From an uncultured Megasphaera sp. (GTDB taxonomy: Bacteria > Bacillota > Negativicutes > Veillonellales > Megasphaeraceae): 44,134 nucleotides of DNA. Where the stretch lies: assembly GCA_900548635.1 (NCBI GenBank), contig URLP01000001.1, positions 1 through 44,134 on the forward strand, in the 5' to 3' direction. The position numbers and the translations under genes were made by a program. Of this stretch, positions 15,606 through 23,529 are shown one piece after another; the stretch's first letter is position 1, and the number at the start of each line of letters is the position of its first letter. The notes under the pieces were generated by a model, which worked only from the letters and a program-made list of their open reading frames with translations, searched no databases and had not been told where the DNA came from.

Positions 15606-18600
15606 ATGATAGAAGGATTGAAGAAAGTACTCGTTATCGGTTCGGGCCCGATTATCATCGGTCAGGCCGCCGAATTTGACTATGCCGGCACCCAGGCCTG
15701 CCGTGCCCTGAAAGAAGAAGGGCTGGAAGTCGTCCTCATCAACAGCAACCCGGCAACGATCATGACGGATGAAGACATTGCCGACCGCGTTTACATCGAA
15801 CCGATTTCCCTCGACTATGTTACGGAAGTCATCGAAAAAGAACGGCCTGACGGCCTCCTGGCAACCCTCGGCGGTCAGGTCGGCTTGAACATGGCCGTTC
15901 AGCTCGCCAATGCCGGCGTCCTGGAAAAATACAATGTTCAGCTTTTGGGGACGCGCCTGTCGGCGATTGAAGAAGCGGAAGACCGGGAACTCTTCAAGAA
16001 AGCCATGAAGGACATCAACCAGCCGGTACCGGAAAGCGATATCTTTGAAGATGTCCCGTCGGCTATCGAATTCGCCGATAAGATCGGCTACCCGATCATC
16101 GTCCGTCCGGCCTTTACCCTCGGCGGTACAGGCGGCGGTATCGCTCATGACGAAGACGAATTGTTCATGATTGCCACGCGCGGCATCAAACTCAGCCCGA
16201 TTAACCAGATCCTCGTCGAACGCTCTGTGGCCGGCTGGAAGGAAATCGAATACGAAGTCATGCGCGACAAGGCCGATAACTGCATTATCGTCTGCAATAT
16301 GGAAAACATCGACCCCGTCGGTATTCATACGGGCGACTCTATCGTCGTCGCGCCGAGCCAGACCTTGAATGATTTGCAGTACCAGATGCTGCGTACGGCC
16401 TCTCTGGCTATCATCCGCCGCTTGAAGATCGAAGGCGGTTGCAACGTTCAGTACGCCCTCGACCCGAACAGCAATCAGTATTACGTCATCGAAGTCAATC
16501 CCCGTGTCAGCCGTTCGTCGGCTCTGGCTTCTAAGGCAACGGGGTATCCTATCGCGAAAGTAGCTGCTAAAGTTGCTACGGGCTTGACTTTGGACCAGAT
16601 CACCAATGCCGTCACGGGCAAGACGACGGCTTGCTTTGAACCGACCTTGGACTACTGCGTCGTCAAGTTCCCGCGCTGGCCTTTCGAAAAATTCGCCCTT
16701 GCCGATAAGACCCTGGGCACGCAGATGAAGGCTACTGGTGAAGTCATGGCTCTCGACCGTTGCTTTGAAGGGGCTCTCCTCAAAGCGGTCCGCTCCTTGG
16801 AAATCGGCGTCAACTATATTTCCATGAAGAAGCTCGAAAGCAAATCCCTTATCGACATTGTCGAACTCTTGCAGAAGCAGGATGATGAACGTCTCTTCGT
16901 TGTCGCTCAGGCCCTGCGCCTCGGCATCAGCGAAGAAAAGATCCACTACATCACGGGCTACGACCTCTGGTTCATCCATAAGATCAAGAACATCATCGAC
17001 CTCGAAAATGACTTCAAGCGCAACAACCTCACGGTTGACAATGTCCGCCTGGCCAAACGCTACAGCATGCCCGACGTCATCATCGCCGGCCTTACGAACA
17101 AGACGGAAGACGAAGTCCGCCAGTTCCGCGTCGACCACGGCATTACGCCGACCTTCAAGATGGTCGATACGTGCGCTGCTGAATTCGAAGCCGAAACGCC
17201 GTACTACTATTCGTGCTATGCTGACGAAGACGAAGTCAAGCCCCTCGGCAAGAAGAGCGTCATCGTCCTCGGTTCCGGCCCGATCCGCATCGGTCAGGGC
17301 ATCGAATTCGACTACTGCTCCGTCCATTCGGCCTGGGCCCTGCGCAAAGCCGGCATGAACAGCATCATCATCAACAACAACCCGGAAACGGTCAGCACTG
17401 ACTTCGATACATCGGACAGCCTCTACTTTGAACCGCTCACGGTGGAAGACGTCATGGCTGTCGTCGACAAGGAAAAACCGGTCGGCGTCATCTGCCAGTT
17501 CGGCGGCCAGACGGCAATTAACTTGGCAGCTCCTTTGGCAAAACGGGGCGTCACCGTCCTCGGCACGTCCGTCGACGGCATGGACCGCGCTGAAGACCGC
17601 GAACGCTTCGACGAAGTCCTGGCCAAATTGAACATCCCCCGTCCGGACGGCCGCATCGCTACGAGCGATAAAGAAGCCATGCAGGTTTCCCAGGAACTGA
17701 CCTTCCCGCTTATCGTCCGCCCGTCGTACGTCCTCGGCGGCCGCGCCATGGAAATCGTCTACAACGAAAAAGAATTGGAACGCTACCTGCGTGAAGCCGT
17801 TATCGCCTCGCCGGACCATCCGATCCTCATCGATGAATACATGGTCGGCCGTGAAGTCGAAGTCGACGCCGTTGCCGACGGCACGGACGTCTACATCCCG
17901 GGCATCATGGAACAGGTCGAACGGGCCGGCGTCCATTCTGGTGACTCCATTGCCGTCTATCCGCCGCAGCACTTGGACCAGGATATGATCGACCAAATCG
18001 TCGATTATACGACACGCATTTCCCTGGAACTGCAGGTAAAAGGTTCGGTCAACATCCAGTTCGTCGTCTCCCGCGGTAAATTGTACATCATCGAAGTCAA
18101 CCCGCGTTCGAGCCGTACCGTTCCGTTCCTGAGCAAGGTTACGCACTTCCCGATTGTCGAAATCGCAACGCGCATCGCCCTCGGTGAAAAACTGAAGGAC
18201 ATGGGCTACCACAGCGGCCTCATGCCGGCGAAGAAACACGTCGCCGCCAAGGCACCGGTCTTCTCGTTCAGCAAGATCGGCCTCGCCGAAATCGCCCTCG
18301 GGCCGGAAATGAAGTCCACCGGCGAAGTCATGGGCATCGGCCATTCCTATTCCGAAGCCCTCTACAAAGCCGTTAACGGCGCGAAGATGAAGATTCCTGC
18401 CGGCGGCACGATCCTCGTTACCGTCGCCGACCGCGATAAAGCTGAAGCCCTGCAGCTGGCCGAAGGCTTCAAGGAACTGGGCTATCACATCATCGCCACC
18501 GAAGGCACGGGCAAATACTTCAACGACCACGGCATGCCTGTCGATATCGTCCGCAAGATCCATGAAGGCGGCCAGAACATCGCCACCATGATCCGCAACG

Positions 18601-18809
18601 GCAAGATCGACCTGGTCCTCAACACCTTGACCTACGGCAAGCATCCGGAACGCGACGGCTTCAATCTCCGCCGCATGGCCGTAGAACTCGCCGTTCCCTG
18701 CCTAACCTCCCTCGACACAGCCCGTGAAGTCCTCCGCGTCTTTGCCAATAAAGGCAAAAACGAAGGCTACCATCACGTCGCTGCCCTGCAGGATTACGAC
18801 ATGGAATGA
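15606..18809 (+). CDS. carB: Carbamoyl-phosphate synthase large subunit
   Basis: Makes carbamoyl phosphate from bicarbonate, ammonia and two ATP. The 1067-residue protein has two homologous ATP-grasp halves, each beginning with a VLGSGPIRIGQ-like motif (VIGSGPIIIGQAAEFDYAG near residue 10, VLGSGPIRIGQGIEFDYCS near 555). An oligomerisation region lies between them, and a C-terminal MGS-like allosteric domain (about 930-1067) closes it. It serves both pyrimidine and arginine synthesis, though it is placed in the PyrR-controlled operon. pyrK and pyrD, often next in such operons, are absent. Confidence 0.97.
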   Translation: MIEGLKKVLVIGSGPIIIGQAAEFDYAGTQACRALKEEGLEVVLINSNPATIMTDEDIADRVYIEPISLDYVTEVIEKERPDGLLATLGGQVGLNMAVQLANAGVLEKYNVQLLGTRLSAIEEAEDRELFKKAMKDINQPVPESDIFEDVPSAIEFADKIGYPIIVRPAFTLGGTGGGIAHDEDELFMIATRGIKLSPINQILVERSVAGWKEIEYEVMRDKADNCIIVCNMENIDPVGIHTGDSIVVAPSQTLNDLQYQMLRTASLAIIRRLKIEGGCNVQYALDPNSNQYYVIEVNPRVSRSSALASKATGYPIAKVAAKVATGLTLDQITNAVTGKTTACFEPTLDYCVVKFPRWPFEKFALADKTLGTQMKATGEVMALDRCFEGALLKAVRSLEIGVNYISMKKLESKSLIDIVELLQKQDDERLFVVAQALRLGISEEKIHYITGYDLWFIHKIKNIIDLENDFKRNNLTVDNVRLAKRYSMPDVIIAGLTNKTEDEVRQFRVDHGITPTFKMVDTCAAEFEAETPYYYSCYADEDEVKPLGKKSVIVLGSGPIRIGQGIEFDYCSVHSAWALRKAGMNSIIINNNPETVSTDFDTSDSLYFEPLTVEDVMAVVDKEKPVGVICQFGGQTAINLAAPLAKRGVTVLGTSVDGMDRAEDRERFDEVLAKLNIPRPDGRIATSDKEAMQVSQELTFPLIVRPSYVLGGRAMEIVYNEKELERYLREAVIASPDHPILIDEYMVGREVEVDAVADGTDVYIPGIMEQVERAGVHSGDSIAVYPPQHLDQDMIDQIVDYTTRISLELQVKGSVNIQFVVSRGKLYIIEVNPRSSRTVPFLSKVTHFPIVEIATRIALGEKLKDMGYHSGLMPAKKHVAAKAPVFSFSKIGLAEIALGPEMKSTGEVMGIGHSYSEALYKAVNGAKMKIPAGGTILVTVADRDKAEALQLAEGFKELGYHIIATEGTGKYFNDHGMPVDIVRKIHEGGQNIATMIRNGKIDLVLNTLTYGKHPERDGFNLRRMAVELAVPCLTSLDTAREVLRVFANKGKNEGYHHVAALQDYDME

Positions 18810-18844
18810 GTTAGTCGTTAGCAGTTAGCAGCTAGTAGTTCGCA
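18810..18844 (+). repeat. Heptamer tract directly after carB
   Basis: Five 7-base units start at the first base after the carB stop: GTTAGTC, GTTAGCA, GTTAGCA, GCTAGTA, GTTCGCA. They run up to the terminator stem. Confidence 0.8.
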
Positions 18845-18849
18845 GCTCT

Positions 18850-18885
18850 AAAAAGCACCCCGCAATAAAGTGGGGTGCTTTTTTT
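18850..18885 (+). terminator. Terminator of the pyrB-carB operon
   Basis: AAAAAGCACCCC / GGGGTGCTTTTT stem with loop GCAATAAAGT, then T residues. Strong and canonical. Confidence 0.93.
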
Positions 18886-19326
18886 GTGTGCCTCTCCTGT
18901 GGCCGGGAGGGGAACCACGAAGTCGCCATAACGGCTCGGACTCAGATGGCGCTGTGCGCCTTTAGACTCAAACTGACAATGACGCTTCGGGATACCCGAA
19001 GCGCATAGCGGGTTCGCCACGCGCGAACCCCTACGTGCCAGGCCTAAGGCCGTGTCTTAAACGATGACGCTATCATTACCACGGAAACGCCTACGGGCCA
19101 GGTCTAGGGCCATGTATTATTTAATATCGCCTGTATGCGATTTTGTAGGGGCGCCCGCGTGAACGCTGGGTATCTCGACTCGGGATACTAGTCGTAAAAA
19201 TTCCGCGTGCGACATCGCCAAAGGCGATAAGCCGCTGCTTTCAGGCGCTCCTGCGCCTATACAATCCCCTGAACCTGACGCTGCGGAAGGCAGCATCTGA
19301 ATCCGAAGCATCGGCAGGCGCCTATG
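18886..19326. repeat. Repeat-filled intergenic region (A modules, REP-like hairpins, direct repeat)
   Basis: No gene is seen in this stretch. It holds an A module (18935 on) that ends in a REP-like hairpin GGGTTCGC-CAC-GCGCGAACCC plus CTAC (19010-19034). A ~25-base imperfect direct repeat follows (CTACGTGCCAGGCCTAAGG at 19031 and CTACGGGCCAGGTCTAGGG at 19091). Then come a GTAGGGGCGCCC half element (19145) and an inverted A module with stem GCTGC/GCAGC (about 19275-19308). Small hairpins such as CGCC-AAA-GGCG are interspersed. Confidence 0.7.
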
Positions 19327-19335
19327 TGGTATAAT
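19327..19335 (+). promoter_or_regulatory. Extended -10 promoter
   Basis: TGGTATAAT (TGn plus perfect TATAAT at 19330-19335), with no good -35. It lies at the downstream edge of the repeat field, 29 bases before the ATG of the secreted protein. Confidence 0.55.
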
Positions 19336-19363
19336 ATTCTCAGTACGAGAAAGGGTGATATGT

Positions 19364-19870
19364 ATGAAGATGAAACACGGTATACTCACGTTGTCTTTGG
19401 GATTGGCCATGGCTCTAGGCGGTTTTTCCGGCAGCCAGGCTTTTTTTAACAGTCCTTTAGCGGCAAACAGTCATTACCGGCCTGTGAATTTCGGCATGGG
19501 CTATGAAATGTACGTCGATCTGAGCTCGGTGGAAACGGTGAAGGATGACGGTCAGGGCTGGATTTTCAAGGTCAATATGCTGCGTTCGCCCGAAGATTCG
19601 GGGACCATCGAAGGGGCGTATCCGCTGACTTATAAGATTGCCCACGGTCAGGCCTGGCTGTATAATGATTCGACTCACAGCTGGCAGGAAATCCCGATGC
19701 GTAAGAAGGAACTGAAGCACAACCAGATTGCCGATTTCGTGGCCGTCAACCTCTGCTGGAAGCAGAAGACCGGCCAGTATCTGAATGATGACTACGGTTA
19801 TGCCAAGGGCATGGAGCATTACTACAAGGGGGAGCAAACACCGACGCAGTCCGGCGCGGCCCGGCACTGA
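19364..19870 (+). CDS. Secreted protein of unknown function
   Basis: A 168-residue exported protein that I do not recognise. An N-terminal signal peptide (MKMKHGILTLSLGLAMALGG, cleavage near SQA-FF) is followed by a polar domain with YEMYVDLSSVETVKDDG, which resembles the surface-antigen-type 'sensed by tyrosine-rich strand' proteins common in Negativicutes without matching any family I can name. ATG 19364 is chosen because GAGAAAGGG precedes it by 8-9 bases; the GTG at 19355 is too close to that site. Its stop overlaps the presumed CTG start of the LD-carboxypeptidase. Confidence 0.7.
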   Translation: MKMKHGILTLSLGLAMALGGFSGSQAFFNSPLAANSHYRPVNFGMGYEMYVDLSSVETVKDDGQGWIFKVNMLRSPEDSGTIEGAYPLTYKIAHGQAWLYNDSTHSWQEIPMRKKELKHNQIADFVAVNLCWKQKTGQYLNDDYGYAKGMEHYYKGEQTPTQSGAARH

Positions 19871-20760
19871 AGCGGGGCGACTGTATCGGCGTAGCGGCGC
19901 CGGCGACGCATGACGAGGGACAGGATATTTCCAGTGCCGTCTCGCGCCTTAAGGATGCAGGCTACCGCGTCAAGCTGATGCCGACGGTAAAAGGGCAGTA
20001 CGGCTTTTTTGCCGGCACCGATGAAGCGCGGGCCCGGGATTTGAACGCTCTTTTTGCCGATGACGACGTGAAGGCCATCGTCTGCCTCAACGGCGGCTAC
20101 GGTTCAGCCCGCGTCCTGGATAAGCTCGACTACAAGCTGATTGCGGCCCATCCGAAGCTCGTCGTCGGCTTCAGTGACGTCACAGCCCTGCAGACGGCCC
20201 TCTGGGAAGAATGCCGCCTGGTCACGGCGAACGGTCCCCTGATGGTTACTCTCGGCGGCTCGGATGACTACACGGCAGGTCAGTTTTTCAGAGGCCTGCA
20301 GACGGAAAATTGGCAGGGGAACCTGGCTCTGCCGGTAGGACGCAGGCTGGAGGCCATCGTTCCCGGCACGGCCACAGGCCCTTTGGTCGGCGGCAACCTG
20401 ACGGTCCTCACGTCCCTCGTCGGCACGCCCTATGCCCTGGATGGGAGAGGCTGCATCCTCGTCCTGGAAGATACGGGTGAAGATGCGTACCGCATCGACC
20501 GCATGCTCAACCAGCTCTGGCAGAGCGGCCTTTTAAAACGCGTTGCCGCCATTGCCTACGGTGATTTTACCGATTGCCCTAACGACCCGGGCGACTTCAC
20601 GACGGACCAGGTCTTGGATTATTATGCTCATCTGGCTGGGAAACCTGCCATCAAAGGCCTGCCCGTCGGCCACACCAGGGACAAGGCCTTCCTGCCTTAC
20701 GGCCTCACGGCGACCGTCGTGGCCGGAGACAAAGAAGCCGTTTTGCGTTGGGGGAGGTAG
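19867..20760 (+). CDS. LD-carboxypeptidase (murein tetrapeptide carboxypeptidase, family S66), probable CTG start
   Basis: Trims the terminal D-alanine from murein tetrapeptides during wall recycling. The frame holds the S66 features: N-terminal GDCIGVAAPA, nucleophile serine in NGGYGSARVLD, glutamate region LEDTGEDAYRIDRML and histidine in LPVGHTRDK. The first in-frame ATG (19978) would remove the conserved GDxIGVxAPA strand. The only near-cognate codon close upstream is CTG at 19867, giving (M)KRGDCIGV and a normal length of 297; it overlaps the upstream stop as CTGA. No good ribosome site is visible, so coupling to the upstream gene is likely. The start remains uncertain. Confidence 0.8.
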   Translation: MKRGDCIGVAAPATHDEGQDISSAVSRLKDAGYRVKLMPTVKGQYGFFAGTDEARARDLNALFADDDVKAIVCLNGGYGSARVLDKLDYKLIAAHPKLVVGFSDVTALQTALWEECRLVTANGPLMVTLGGSDDYTAGQFFRGLQTENWQGNLALPVGRRLEAIVPGTATGPLVGGNLTVLTSLVGTPYALDGRGCILVLEDTGEDAYRIDRMLNQLWQSGLLKRVAAIAYGDFTDCPNDPGDFTTDQVLDYYAHLAGKPAIKGLPVGHTRDKAFLPYGLTATVVAGDKEAVLRWGR

Positions 20761-20798
20761 GATGAACGATTATTTATGTAAAAATTACTGTATAATTC

Positions 20799-20840
20799 TT
20801 GACAAAATATTAAAATGCATATATAATGAATAAAAATTCA
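20799..20840 (+). promoter_or_regulatory. argC promoter with overlapping ARG box
   Basis: TTGACA (20799-20804), a 17-base spacer and TATAAT (20822-20827). The perfect ArgR/AhrC box TGAATAAAAATTCA (20827-20840) starts at the last base of the -10 and covers the start point, the classical place for arginine repression. Confidence 0.88.
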
Positions 20841-20885
20841 AGCAATAGTCAGGGCACAGCCCATGTGATATAGGAGTGATGAAGT

Positions 20886-21830
20886 GTGAAAACGAAAGTA
20901 TTCATTGATGGTCATGAAGGGACGACGGGCCTTCGGATCCATGAACGGCTCAGTAACCGCCAGGATATCGAATTGGTTCCCATTGCCGATGACGTCCGCA
21001 AGGATCCCGATGCCATCCGGGCCTGCATGAAGCAGGCGGACATCGCTTTCCTTTGTCTCCCTGACGGTGCCGCTGCTGAAGCCGTGGAACTTGCCAAAGG
21101 CTGCGGCGTCCGCCTTATCGATACATCGACGGGGCGGCGGGTGGCACCGGGCTGGACCTACGGCTTCCCGGAACTGTCGCTGCAGCAGGCAGAAGCGATT
21201 GCCAAGAGCGACCGCGTCGGCAACCCGGGCTGCCATGCGAGCGGGGCTATTTCGATTTTACAGCCCCTGACGGAAGCGGGCATCGTCCCGGCCGATTATC
21301 CCGTCACGGCTTTTTCCCTTACAGGCTACAGCGGCGGCGGCAAGAAGATGATTGCCCAGTACGAAGGCGAAAAGAGCGAAGACCTCTTCGCACCGCGCCA
21401 GTACGGTCTGGTCCAGCAGCACAAACACTTGCCGGAAATCGTCACGATTTGCCATTTGACACAGGAACCGGTTTTTACGCCCATTGTCGATGATTATTAC
21501 AGCGGTATGGAAGTCATGATTCCTTTCTTCAGCCACTTGCTGGCGAAAAAGGTGACGGCCCACGACGTCTGGCAGGTCTTGGCCAGCCATTACGACGGCT
21601 GCCCCTTTATCCATGTCCTGCCCTTCGGTGAAGACAAGGGCGGCTTCATCGCAGCCAATGAGATGAGCGGCTACGACGACATGGAAATCGTCGTCACCGG
21701 CAATGACGAACGTATCATGGTCACGTCCCTCTTCGACAACCTCGGCAAAGGCGCTTCCGGTGCAGCTATACAGAATATGAACCTTATGATGGGCATTGAT
21801 CCCACGACAGGGCTTAATTTAAAGTATTAG
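20886..21830 (+). CDS. argC: N-acetyl-gamma-glutamyl-phosphate reductase (type 2)
   Basis: Reduces N-acetylglutamyl phosphate to the semialdehyde in arginine synthesis. The start codon is GTG (20886), with AGGAGTGATG upstream. The 314-residue protein has FIDGHEGTTGLRI at the N-terminus, the form of the shorter type 2 ArgC, and the catalytic cysteine C116 in VGNPGCHASG. First gene of an arg operon under the ARG box. Confidence 0.93.
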   Translation: MKTKVFIDGHEGTTGLRIHERLSNRQDIELVPIADDVRKDPDAIRACMKQADIAFLCLPDGAAAEAVELAKGCGVRLIDTSTGRRVAPGWTYGFPELSLQQAEAIAKSDRVGNPGCHASGAISILQPLTEAGIVPADYPVTAFSLTGYSGGGKKMIAQYEGEKSEDLFAPRQYGLVQQHKHLPEIVTICHLTQEPVFTPIVDDYYSGMEVMIPFFSHLLAKKVTAHDVWQVLASHYDGCPFIHVLPFGEDKGGFIAANEMSGYDDMEIVVTGNDERIMVTSLFDNLGKGASGAAIQNMNLMMGIDPTTGLNLKY

Positions 21831-21857
21831 ATGAATAAGGTGAAAGGTGGAGTCAGT

Positions 21858-22583
21858 ATGAGTCAGGTTTATGATAGCCTCAGCGTACCGCAAGGATTTC
21901 AGGCTGCCGGTACGTATAGTGGATTATGTAGCAGCCGTGTAAAATTGGATGTCGCTATGATCGTAAGCCGACGGGACTGCTCCATCGTTACCGCTACGAG
22001 TCAGGGCCTGATGACTCAGGAAGGTAAGGTGCTGCTCCTGCACAACGGTATGGCCCTGCCCGATGGGCCCAGGGGCCATGAGATTTCTCAGGAAGTCTGC
22101 CAGGCTGCGGGGAAATGCATGGATGAAGCGCCCGAAGATATCGCCTTAGTTGCCAGCGGGGCCAAGGGCCAGTATTTCCGCCCGTCCCTGCTCATCCACA
22201 GTCTCAAGACGCTGACAGCTGGGTTAGGGAATGACAGTCAGCCGCTGGAAGCAGTTCTGGATAACTCCGGTGATGTCACAGCTTATCAGGTAGCCTTATC
22301 CAGTGGTACGCCGGGCTGTTCCTTGAGCGGTATCGCCGCCGACGGTACGGCTGACAGCGACGGCTTATGTGTTATCATGACCGATGCCCAGGCCGATAGT
22401 GCTGTCATCGAAGGAGCTCTGGTTCAGGCCAAGGCAGCTATCGATACGGAGAACTTTACGTTCATCGTCATGGCCAATGGCATGGCCGGCAGCAGCCCGT
22501 GCAGCCAGGAGGCTCTGGCCGATGGGTTAGCACAGTTATTAAAAAAATTAGGCTTTCAAAATTCTTTGAAAGCTTGCAGCTAA
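21858..22583 (+). CDS. Degenerate ArgJ-like protein (truncated ornithine acetyltransferase homologue)
   Basis: A 241-residue homologue of ArgJ in the argJ position of the operon. Family features remain: VPQGFQAAGTYSGL (N-terminus), VLLLHNGMALPDG in place of the NSGNANA region, LVASGAKGQ in place of ASTGVIG, IMTDA (173-177) and TFIVMANGMAGSS (201-213). The autoproteolysis motif KGSGMIAPNMATML is replaced by a non-matching stretch (157-170), with Asp168 where the nucleophilic Thr should be. The protein ends about 150 residues early, without the rest of the beta chain. It is therefore unlikely to be an active acetyltransferase. ATG 21858 fits AAAGGTGGAG better than ATG 21831. Frame intact and operon spacing normal. 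Confidence 0.75.
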   Translation: MSQVYDSLSVPQGFQAAGTYSGLCSSRVKLDVAMIVSRRDCSIVTATSQGLMTQEGKVLLLHNGMALPDGPRGHEISQEVCQAAGKCMDEAPEDIALVASGAKGQYFRPSLLIHSLKTLTAGLGNDSQPLEAVLDNSGDVTAYQVALSSGTPGCSLSGIAADGTADSDGLCVIMTDAQADSAVIEGALVQAKAAIDTENFTFIVMANGMAGSSPCSQEALADGLAQLLKKLGFQNSLKACS

Positions 22584-22601
22584 ATGGGGGAAGTTATTAC
22601 C

Positions 22602-23510
22602 ATGTTTAAGAGAATTGAACTCGTCTCGGAAGATGTCAAATCCGTCACCAATGCCCAAAAGGCACAGATTTTGATGAACGCTCTGCCGTACATCAAGAAA
22701 TATAGCGGCAAAATCGTCGTCGTCAAGTACGGCGGCAATGCCATGATTAACGAAGAGTTAAGGAAATCGGTCATGGGCGATATCGTCCTTTTGAACCTCA
22801 TCGGCGTCAAAGTCGTCTTGGTCCACGGCGGTGGTCCGCATATCAAGGAAACGCTGAACCGCTTGGGCATGGAATCGAAGTTCCTCAACGGCTTGCGCGT
22901 GACTGATGCGGAAACGATGAAAGTCGTCCAGATGGTCTTGGCCGGCCAGGTCAACAAGGATTTGGTCAACCTTATCGGGACGATTGGCGGCAAGGCTATC
23001 GGTCTCTGCGGCTTGGACGACCAGATGATCAAAGTACAGAAGCAGAGCGATGAACTGGGCTATGTTGGCCGCATTACAGACGTCGATGTTTCTATCATCA
23101 AAGATAACTTGGATAAAGGGTATATCCCGGTCATTTCGACTATCGGTACCGATACCAATGGCCAGGCATACAACATCAACGCCGATACGGCAGCGGCTAA
23201 GATTGCTGGCGCTCTCAATGCAGAATGTATGTTGTCCATGACTAATATCGACGGCGTCCTTAAGGATAAGGACGATCCCGATTCGCTGCTCACGGAAATC
23301 ACCCTTGAACAGGCACGGCAGCTGGAAAAAGACGGCATCATCGCCGGCGGCATGATTCCTAAGGTCCAGTGCTGCACCGATGCCATCAAGGCTGGCGTCA
23401 AGCGCGTGTTCATCATCAACGGCACGGTTCCCCATGCCATCCTCATCGAAATGCTCACGGAAGAAGGCCTGGGCACGATGTTCGTAGGACATTACTCTAT
23501 CGGTAAATAA
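22602..23510 (+). CDS. argB: Acetylglutamate kinase, arginine-sensitive type
   Basis: Phosphorylates N-acetylglutamate. The 302-residue amino-acid-kinase protein has VVVKYGGNAM, LVHGGGPHI and the C-terminal nucleotide site. The N-terminal extra helix (AQKAQILMNALPYIKKY) is the mark of hexameric, arginine-inhibited NAGK, usually found with the cyclic, ArgJ-based pathway. ATG 22602 is chosen with GGGGGA about 9 bases upstream; ATG 22584 would add six unconserved residues. Confidence 0.95.
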   Translation: MFKRIELVSEDVKSVTNAQKAQILMNALPYIKKYSGKIVVVKYGGNAMINEELRKSVMGDIVLLNLIGVKVVLVHGGGPHIKETLNRLGMESKFLNGLRVTDAETMKVVQMVLAGQVNKDLVNLIGTIGGKAIGLCGLDDQMIKVQKQSDELGYVGRITDVDVSIIKDNLDKGYIPVISTIGTDTNGQAYNINADTAAAKIAGALNAECMLSMTNIDGVLKDKDDPDSLLTEITLEQARQLEKDGIIAGGMIPKVQCCTDAIKAGVKRVFIINGTVPHAILIEMLTEEGLGTMFVGHYSIGK

Positions 23511-23529
23511 AGAAAGAAGGAATCCCCTA

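Noticed and set aside
15582..18644. Very long open frame (1020 codons) antisense to carB
   Set aside because: Pure shadow of carB caused by codon bias (GTC/GAC-rich). It has no ribosome site, an implausible Asp/Val/Arg-rich composition and no recognisable domain. The same holds for antisense frames over argD, carA, gapA, gpmI and the MFS gene.
19031..19116. Direct repeat considered as the start of a CRISPR array
   Set aside because: Only two imperfect copies, no equal spacers, no cas genes, and the units belong to the dispersed-repeat family.
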